DNA of 64,000 nucleotides from Acipenser ruthenus (Eukaryota > Chordata > Actinopteri > Acipenseriformes > Acipenseridae). Below the pieces are notes generated by a model. That model did no database searches. It was not told where the DNA came from and was given only the letters and a program-made list of their open reading frames with translations. This document shows positions 58,001 to 64,000 of the stretch, piece by piece; within the stretch, counting starts at the first letter, position 1; each line of letters starts with the position of its first letter. The position numbers were made by a program, and so were the translations under genes. The stretch covers positions 68,769,382 through 68,833,381 of the forward strand of contig NC_081195.1 in the NCBI RefSeq assembly GCF_902713425.1, in the 5' to 3' direction.

Positions 58001-61000
58001 GCTAGTGTGTTACTATAGAAACTCCCAGGACCCCGGAGCTCCAGGTCACAGACGCTGGCTAGTGTGTTACTATAGAAACCCCCAGGACCCCGGAGCTCCA
58101 GGTCACAGACGCTGGCTAGTGTGTTACTATAGAAACCCCCAGGACCTCGGAGCTCCAGGTCACAGACGCTGGCTAGTGTGTTACTATAGAAACCCCCAGG
58201 ACTCCGGAGCTCCAGGTCACAGACGCTGGCTAGTGTATTACTATAGAAACCCCCAGGACCCCGGAGCTCCAGGTCACAGACGCTGGCTAGTGTGTTACTA
58301 TAGAAACTCCCAGGACCCCGGAGCTCCAGGTCACAGACGCTGGCTAGTGTATTACTATAGAAACCCCCAGGACCCCGGAGCTCCAGGTCACAGACGCTGG
58401 CTAGTGTATTACTATAGAAACCACCAGGACCCCGGAGCTCCAGGTCACAGACGCTGGCTAGTGTATTACTATAGAAACCACCAGGACCCCGGAGCTCCAG
58501 GTCACAGACGCTGGCTAGTGTATTACTATAGAAACCCCCAGGACCCCGGAGCTCCAGGTCACAGACGCTGGCTAGTGTATTACTATAGAAACCCCCAGGA
58601 CCTCGGAGCTCCAGGTCACAGACGCTGGCTAGTGTATTACTATAGAAACCACCAGGACCCCGGAGCTCCAGGTCACAGACGCTGGCTAGTGTATTACTAT
58701 AGAAACCCCCAGGACCCCGGAGCTCCAGGTCACAGACGCTGGCTAGTGTGTTACTATAGAAACCCCCAGGACCCCGGAGCTCCAGGTCACAGATGCTGGC
58801 TAGTGTATTACTATAGAAACCCTCAGGACCCCGGAGCTCCAGGTCACAGACGCTGGCTAGTGTATTACTATAGAAACCACCAGGACCCCGGAGCTCCAGG
58901 TCACAGATGCTGGCTAGTGTATTACTATAGAAACCCCCAGGACCCCGGAGCTCCAGGTCACAGACGCTGGCTAGTGTATTACTATAGAAACCACCAGGAC
59001 CCCGGAGCTCCAGGTCACAGATGCTGGCTAGTGTATTACTATAGAAACCCCCAGGACCCCGGAGCTCCAGGTCACAGACGTTGGCTAGTGTATTACTATG
59101 AAAGAGACAGGACACTTGAGATACTGACACGTCTGTTCAGCACACTGTGCTTGTTTTCTTCTGATCCACCGATGCACTTTACCCTGATCATCTGTCTGCC
59201 AAGAAATGAATAACTGAGTAATGAGGAAGTCTTGGGTCTGATCTGCATCTATTCTATTAATCAACTAGTGCAGGCATAGAAATAAGACTCCAACTGCACA
59301 GCAGTTTCACCCATTCCACGTTTTTATTAGGAGCTTGATTAGCCACAGTGTATAGGTAAACAAGCTCAGGTTGTCTTAGTAAACTCATAGTACAACCAGG
59401 AATGGATCAAACTGCTGTGCAATGGGAGTCTTATTTCTATCCCTGTAGTGTGCCCATCAAGACTTTTCTCAATATGAATGCTGTTGTTAAAAGCTATTGT
59501 TGATGGACCCCGCCCTGCTGGTGAGTAGTGACTGCCCTCCTCTCACCTCTCTGGGTAGCGTGGCCAAGATCCCCTCAAACAGCTCCCGAGTCTCCTTGTG
59601 CTCCCTGGTGATGTTCCCATTCTCATGCAGTCCGAACACCTGACAGGCGCGCAATGAAACAGCACAGCACTGAGCAACCAGCAGCAGACACACAATAAGA
59701 GGAACTCTATAGATGTACAGTACAAACTTTTAGAATAATCCAAAGCATGGCTACAACCATTATAAACTGTTTTTAAAACCATTTTCTTTAATGCATTATA
59801 ATAAACGGAGGGCTGTTGTTTGTTGTTGTGTGTTTGGACCCCTGACTCTGCCCTGCCCTGACTCTGCCCTGCCCTGACTCTGCCCTGCCCTGCCCTGACT
59901 CTGCCCTACCCTGCCTTACCCTGACCCTGACTCTGCCCTGCCCTGACCCTGACTCTGCCCTGCCCTACCCTGTCTCTGCCCTGCCCTGCCCCTGCCCTAC
60001 CCTGCCTTACCCAGACCCTGACTCTGCTCTGCCCTGCCCTGCCCTGACTCTGCCCTGCCCTGCGCTGACTCTGCCCTGCCCTGACTCTGTCCTGCCCTGA
60101 CCCTGACTCTGCCCTGCCCTGCCCTGCCCCTGACTCTGCCCTGACTCTGAAGCCCTGCCCTGACCCTGACTCTGCCCTGCCCTGACTCTGCCCTGCCCTG
60201 ACCCTGACTGCCCTGCCCTGACTCTGCCCTTCCCTGTCTTACCCTGACCTTGACTCTGCCCTGCCCTGCACTAACTCTGCCCTGCCCTGACTCTGCCCTA
60301 CCCTGCCTTACCCTGACCCTGACTCTGCCCTGCCCTGCCGACTCTGTCCTGACCCTGACTCTGCCCTGCCCCTGCCCTGCCCTGACCCTGACTCTGCCCT
60401 GCGCTGACTCTGCCCTGCCCTGCCCTGTGCTGACTCTGCCCTGCCCTGACTCTGCCCTGCCCTGACTCTGCCCTACCCTGCCTTACCCTGACCCTGACTC
60501 TGCCCTGCCCTGCCGACTCTGTCCTGACCCCGACTCTGCCCTGCCCTGCGCTGACTCTGCCCTGCCCTGACCCTGACTCTGCCCTGCCCTGCCGACTCTG
60601 TCCTGACCCCGACTCTGCCCTGCCCTGCGCTGACTCTGCCCTGCGCTGACTCTGCCCTGCACTGCCCTGCGCTGACTCTGCCCTGCCCTGACTCTGCCCT
60701 GCCCTGACTCTGCCCTACCCTGCCTTACCCTGCCCCTGACTCTGCCCTGCCCTGCCGACTCTGTCCTGCCCCTGACTCTGCCCTGCCCCTGCCCCTGCCC
60801 TGCCCTGACCCCAACTCTGCCCTGCCCTGACTCTGCCCTGCCCTGCGCTGACTCTGCCCTGCCCTGACTCTGTCCTGCCCTGACCCTGACTCTGCCCTGC
60901 CCTGCCCTGCCCCTGACTCTGCCCTGACTCTGAAGCCCTGCCCTGACCCTGACTCTGCCCTGCCCTGACCCTGACTGCCCTGCCCTGCCCTGACTCTGCC

Positions 61001-62745
61001 CTTCCCTGTCTTACCCTGACCTTGACTCTGCCCTGCCCTGCACTAACTCTGCCCTGCCCTGACTCTGCCCTGCCCTGCCTTACCCTGACCCTGACTCTGC
61101 CCTGCCCTGCCGACTCTGTCCTGACCCCGACTCTGCCCTGCCCTGACTCTGCCCTACCCTGCCTTACCCTGACCCTGACTCTGCCCTGCCCTGCCGACTC
61201 TGTCCTGACCCTGACTCTGCCCTGCCCCTGCCCTGCCCTGACCCTGACTCTGCCCTGCGCTGACTCTGCCCTGCCCTGCCCTGTGCTGACTCTGCCCTGC
61301 CCTGACTCTGCCCTGCCCTGACTCTGCCCTACCCTGCCTTACCCTGACCCTGTCTCTGCCCTGCCCTGCCGACTCTGTCCTGACCCCGACTCTGCCCTGC
61401 CCTGCGCTGACTCTGCCCTGCCCTGACCCTGACTCTGCCCTGCCCTGCCGACTCTGTCCTGACCCCGACTCTGCCCTGCCCTGCGCTGACTCTGCCCTGC
61501 GCTGACTCTGCCCTGCACTGCCCTGCGCTGACTCTGCCCTGCCCTGACTCTGCCCTGCCCTGACTCTGCCCTACCCTGCCTTACCCTGACCCTGACTCTG
61601 CCCTGCCCTGCCGACTCTGTCCTGCCCCTGACTCTGCCCTGCCCCTGCCCCTGCCCTGACCCCAACTCTGCCCTGCCCTGACTCTGCCCTGCCCTGACCC
61701 TGACTCTGCCCTGCCCTGCACTAACTCTGCTCTGCACTGACTCTGCCCTGCCCTGCCCTGCCCTGACTCTGCCCTGCCCTGACTCTGCCCTACCCTGCCT
61801 TACCCTGACCCTGACTCTGCCCTGCGGCGTGGTACCTCAGGGCTGGCGTTGAGGGGCAGGCTCCTGATGCACTCCAGGTAGCTGTGGATGCCTCTGCCCA
61901 GGGGCACGCGGTACACCCCGCTGGGGGAGAGGGGGTATGCGTCATGGGAGAGCAGCTCCCGGTTGTAGAAGGTGGCGAGCAGGCTGAGCAACAGCCTCCG
62001 GTCGAACTCATCCGTCACGCGGCCCCCATAGTTACACTCCCCCGTCAGGTAGGACAGCGCCTGCAGAGGCACCTCACTGTACTCGTTCAGGAACATCTGA
62101 GTAGAGAGGAGGGGAGAGGGGAGGATTATTACTGTAAGAATATGTTTACAATCTACATATTCTACTGTCACACCACTGCTGATGCTATTCCATTTTAACG
62201 CCACTGGGTGGCAGCATAACCTTGGCAACAGCACAGGGTCCACTGGAATCACTGGAGTTCAGAACCCCTCGGTCTCAGTTCTGCGGCTGGTAGTGGTGAT
62301 GCTTGAACTCTGAATGCTCTGCCACAGTTCACAAGCTTCTAGTTTTATAAACTGGGTGTGATTGCTTTGGGAGCAGCAGGAGTTTTGCATTTTAAGTGCT
62401 TGCACACTGAATTTCCCCCGGGTGTCAGTGAGCCCCACCTGGACCTGCCGGGCGCTGATCCGCAGGTCAAACTCGTTGAACTCGTACGGGACGTTCCAGC
62501 CCAGCGAGCCAAACATGCGCCGCTCCTGAACCAGCCCGTGGAAGAAGCACAGCCCGAACAGCAGCCTCTCCCACTCCTGAGAGAGAGACAGAGAGAGTGG
62601 TGGGGGAGTTACACACAGAACCAGCCTCTCACACTCCTGTGAGAGAGACAGAGACAGAGAGAGACAGAGAGACAGAGAGAGAGAGGGTGGGAGAGTGAAA
62701 GAGAGAGAGAAGGACTTCTCAAAGCCTATGGGCCCCTAGCTGCTA

Positions 62746-62809
<64 letters not shown>

Positions 62810-63794
62810 AATCAAAAACGAAGCCAGTCTCTGTAGCGCTGGGTGTGGGGGCTCACCCGGGGCTTGCTGCAGCCTCTGTAGAAGGCAGGGTCGGAGATGG
62901 GGTCGGAGAGGTAGGAGCGCAGAAGGTTGGCGCGCAGCCCCTTGGGTGGCTCGTTGGTCATCTTGATGCCGTCCTGCAGGATGGACACAGGGAAGTCTGC
63001 CGAAGGGTAGCTGGTCAGCCAGAGGCGGAAGCCTGGCCGCGTGTGCTCACGGTCTGGGATGAGCTCCTGGCAGATCTGCTCCAGCTCCGGGAGCCAGCTG
63101 GCAGCCAGGTGACAGTTTTGCAGGACCACCCAGGTGCCCTCGGCCACACCCTGTCAGGGGATAGGGACAGACTTAGCCAGACACTCCCTCCTGTACACTG
63201 CATAGCTGACTGCTCCACATTACAAACTGGGCACGTTACCCAATAACATACATCAGAAATAGTATAAGAGAAATCTCTGTTCAGGTTTTATCAACCCTTA
63301 TCCAGTACAAGTTTCCCATAGTAAAAGCATAGCAAAGTGTAATGACGCATAGCGAAAGCATGGCAAAGCATAGATAACCATTGTTAAAAATAAATAACCA
63401 GCTGGGTAAGCTATGGTTAATGCATAGCATATGGTTAATGCATAGCATATGGTTAATGCATAGCATAACCATTGGAAAAGCATGGAGGGGAAACCTGCAA
63501 AAATACAAAAATACCATGGGAAACTCTTCTAAGAGAAAACTCCAGCACATCTTCTCTTGTGAGCAGGGGCCATGTGTGTGGGGAGCCTCTTATTAGAACA
63601 GAAATCTTCTCCTCCCAGCCAGACTACACGAGATGACATCTCTCAGAACAATAAGAGACACTCTGCCCTTGCATTATACTGTATGTGCTGAAACACTGGA
63701 ATCCGCTGCAGCAAACCCACCTTCTGGATCATCCTGCGAGCGATGGGTCCCTGCCCCTGGCCCAGGGAGATGGTCTGCAGGGCCCCTGCCATCC
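49599..63794 (-). CDS. Axonemal dynein heavy chain, DNAH3/7/12 type, last 12 coding exons
   Basis: Force-generating ATPase of ciliary inner-arm dynein. Only the C-terminal part is in the window: about 577 codons joined in frame across 63794-63721, 63150-62857, 62576-62439, 62096-61836, 59639-59547, 57126-57028, 54939-54757, 54532-54440, 51896-51714, 51383-51273, 50656-50596 and 49744-49599. Diagnostic blocks in order: [115 protein letters not shown] and the end [13 protein letters not shown]...[12 protein letters not shown]. These are typical of the DNAH3/DNAH7/DNAH12 group; I cannot choose among them. The gene runs off the right edge and is convergent with SLC25A3. Introns are unusually rich in minisatellites. 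Confidence 0.93.
50596..50656 (-). CDS. DNAH short exon, IWLKP block
   Basis: 61 bp: [20 protein letters not shown]. It has acceptor CCATCAG and donor GTGGGT and fits the required phases (0 in, 1 out), supplying the family's IWLKP...VYKTS link. It is too short to stand out as an ORF. Confidence 0.88.
51273..51383 (-). CDS. DNAH exon, [16 protein letters not shown] block
   Basis: 37 codons, phase 0, acceptor CCTCACAG, donor GTATCC, ending [12 protein letters not shown]. Confidence 0.92.
51714..51896 (-). CDS. DNAH exon, [15 protein letters not shown] block
   Basis: 61 codons, phase 0, acceptor TTGGCAG. The donor GTCTGA is weak, but frame and homology support it. Confidence 0.9.
51965..52077. 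repeat. (ATCT)n and (TA)n microsatellites
   Basis: Short ATCT run followed by long TA repeats, directly left of the probable LTR. Another TA run lies at 52588-52600. Confidence 0.95.
52078..52588. mobile_element. Probable solo LTR of a gypsy-like retroelement (fossil)
   Basis: About 510 bp starting GTAACACAGCAGGGAGG and ending CGGTTCGTTTACA, with TATAAAG-like and ATTAAAAAA signals inside and no coding sequence. It sits within a TA-rich tract, so target duplications cannot be judged. An old fragment without internal region; family assignment is tentative. Confidence 0.4.
52605..54194 (-). mobile_element. Inactive Tc1-like transposon in a DNAH intron
   Basis: Minus-strand frames 53796-53392 and 53368-52970 encode the helix-turn-helix part ([20 protein letters not shown]) and the DDE part ([37 protein letters not shown]). 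The first catalytic Asp reads Asn (WTNE for WTDE), and frames are broken between them. The 5' terminal repeat ACAGTGCCTTCCAAAAGTAT is clear at 54165-54194; the other end is not, suggesting loss in TA-rich DNA. Confidence 0.88.
54440..54532 (-). CDS. DNAH exon, [16 protein letters not shown] block
   Basis: 31 codons, phase 0, acceptor GTCTCCAG, donor GTGAGA; matches the YPSLKPLGSY region of the family. Confidence 0.93.
54757..54939 (-). CDS. DNAH exon, [11 protein letters not shown] block
   Basis: 61 codons starting [20 protein letters not shown]. The acceptor is followed by a second CAG, so a NAGNAG-type one-codon alternative is possible. Donor GTACAG. Confidence 0.93.
55015..57007. repeat. 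48-bp minisatellite (about 42 copies) in a DNAH intron
   Basis: Unit CTGTGTTAAGCTGGGCTCTG plus a (CT)n part and CCTGTGTGTGTTTGAGGAGG. Variant order near 55.49-55.66 kb recurs near 56.37-56.55 kb, hinting at a higher-order duplication. Confidence 0.95.
57028..57126 (-). CDS. DNAH exon sandwiched between two minisatellites
   Basis: 33 codons: [20 protein letters not shown] then [13 protein letters not shown]. Donor GTGAGC is about 20 bp from the 48-bp array; acceptor CCCCGCAG is about 10 bp from the CAGACA array. The GAGKSS word is a chance P-loop likeness in the C-terminal region, not an AAA Walker A. Confidence 0.9.
57136..57372. repeat. CAGACA/CACAGA simple-repeat array
   Basis: Irregular tetra/hexanucleotide repeats; on the gene strand a (TGTC)n pyrimidine-rich tract directly before a DNAH exon acceptor. 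Confidence 0.95.
57617..59097. repeat. 57-bp minisatellite (about 26 copies) in a DNAH intron
   Basis: Unit includes AGAAACCCCCAGGACCCCGG and ACAGACGCTGGCTAGTGTGT. The 57-bp period equals 19 codons, so both strands show ORFs of over 500 codons made of exact 19-residue repeats. No start context, splice link or non-repeat coding supports a gene. Confidence 0.95.
59272..59447. repeat. Palindromic MITE family, best-preserved copy (DNAH intron)
   Basis: Ends AGAAATAAGACTCCAACTGC and, inverted, GGGAGTCTTATTTCT; the arms pair over about 45 bp (GCACAGCAGTTT...CCATTCC). Confidence 0.75.
59547..59639 (-). CDS. DNAH exon, [11 protein letters not shown] block
   Basis: 31 codons, phase 0, acceptor CTGTCAG, donor [16 protein letters not shown] resembles the FGLHENAxIT word of the DNAH3/7/12 group. 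Confidence 0.93.
59838..61826. repeat. CCCTG-rich minisatellite (about 2 kb)
   Basis: Interleaved CCCTG, GACTCTG and GCCCTG words. A long block starting near 60246 recurs near 61018 (about 772 bp later), showing higher-order duplication. Confidence 0.95.
61836..62096 (-). CDS. DNAH exon, [18 protein letters not shown] block
   Basis: 87 codons, phase 0, acceptor CTACTCAG. Its donor GTACCA lies about 10 bp from the start of the CCCTG-rich minisatellite. Confidence 0.94.
62439..62576 (-). CDS. DNAH exon, [14 protein letters not shown] block
   Basis: 46 codons, phase 0, donor GTGGGG. The acceptor's pyrimidine tract is the adjoining (CT)n simple repeat. Confidence 0.93.
62581..62808. repeat. (GAGA)n and (TTA)n simple repeats
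   Basis: A GAGA-rich stretch to about 62710, then about 19 ATT repeats at 62750-62808, in one DNAH intron. Confidence 0.95.
62857..63150 (-). CDS. DNAH exon, [10 protein letters not shown] block
   Basis: 98 codons, phase 0 at both ends, acceptor CTGACAG, donor GTGAGC. Includes [10 protein letters not shown] and [20 protein letters not shown], highly conserved across dyneins. Confidence 0.94.
63300..63525. repeat. Palindromic dispersed repeat, copy 2
   Basis: Ends GTTTCCCATAGTAAAAGC and ACCATGGGAAAC are inverted repeats; relative of 2494-2722. It contains three direct copies of GGTTAATGCATAGCATAT. Confidence 0.6.
63721..63794 (-). CDS. DNAH exon with GQGQGP motif (AAA6 region)
   Basis: [20 protein letters not shown], a hallmark of the AAA6 region. 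Acceptor CGTTCCAG, donor GTGGGT; enters with 2 nt of a split codon. The upstream exon lies beyond the window or has not been recognised. Confidence 0.88.
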
Positions 63795-63804
63795 CTGGAA
63801 CGAG

Positions 63805-64000
63805 AAGGAGACTCAGACAAGCACACCAGCCGTGTGCTCAAACCATCCTCTCTGAGAGGGAGACTCACAAGCACACCAGCCCTGTGCTCAACCCATCCTC
63901 TCTGAGAGTGACACTCAGACAAGCACACCAGCCCTGTGCTCAACCCATCCTCTCTGAGAGTGACACTCAGACAAGCACACCAGCTGTGTGCTCAAACCAT
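63805..64000. repeat. About 52-bp minisatellite running off the right edge
   Basis: Units with CAGACAAGCACACCAGC and GTGCTCAACCCATCCTCTCT, nearly four copies before the window ends. Confidence 0.93.

Noticed and set aside
57609-59213. 534-aa plus and 504-aa minus ORFs
   Set aside because: Both come from a 57-bp tandem repeat within a dynein intron; perfect 19-residue periodicity and no unique coding.

Overview
The window is nuclear DNA of a ray-finned fish. It carries two complete spliced vertebrate genes and the 3' end of a third, two RNA polymerase III tRNA genes, probable intronic snoRNAs, many DNA transposons, LINEs and SINEs, and a very large amount of minisatellite DNA. The tRNA-derived SINE at 22.6-23.1 kb and the LINE 3' tails resemble, from memory, repeats common in sturgeon and paddlefish. 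A non-teleost ray-finned fish of that kind is my best guess, not a proven assignment.

Layout. 0-6.4 kb: repeat-rich intergenic DNA with a CORE-SINE fragment, a decayed hAT transposon with a BED-finger transposase, a 53-bp-armed near-perfect palindrome, tRNA-Asp(GTC) on the minus strand and tRNA-Trp(CCA) on the plus strand. 6.6-10.7 kb: a 4-kb array of a 32-bp unit matching the tRNA-like head of the SINE seen at the left edge. 11.1-33.05 kb: thymopoietin/LAP2 (TMPO, plus strand), 11 coding exons giving a LAP2-beta-like membrane protein of about 562 aa. 33.5-40 kb: LINE remnants, one split by a hAT MITE, plus a 2-kb minisatellite. 40.1-46.85 kb: SLC25A3, the mitochondrial phosphate carrier (plus strand), with the mutually exclusive exons 3A/3B and two H/ACA snoRNA copies in consecutive introns. 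46.85-49.6 kb: intergenic. 49.6-64 kb: the last 12 coding exons of an axonemal dynein heavy chain of the DNAH3/7/12 type (minus strand, convergent with SLC25A3); its introns are packed with minisatellites, a Tc1 copy and a probable solo LTR.

The TMPO-SLC25A3 order matches the known vertebrate neighbourhood (human 12q23). The three genes serve unrelated processes: nuclear envelope and chromatin tethering, mitochondrial phosphate import, and ciliary motility.

The most unusual signal is the 37-bp array at the end of TMPO exon 2. It repeats the exon end and its splice donor about 15 times, so a row of near-identical donors follows the real one. Also notable are the duplicated snoRNA, the 1197-bp higher-order repeat in the SINE-head array, oppositely oriented piggyBac-like MITEs flanking TMPO exons 2-4, and dynein exons whose splice signals lie inside or beside minisatellites. 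I found no CRISPR, operon or novel enzymatic system. The very long unspliced ORFs are artefacts of tandem repeats.
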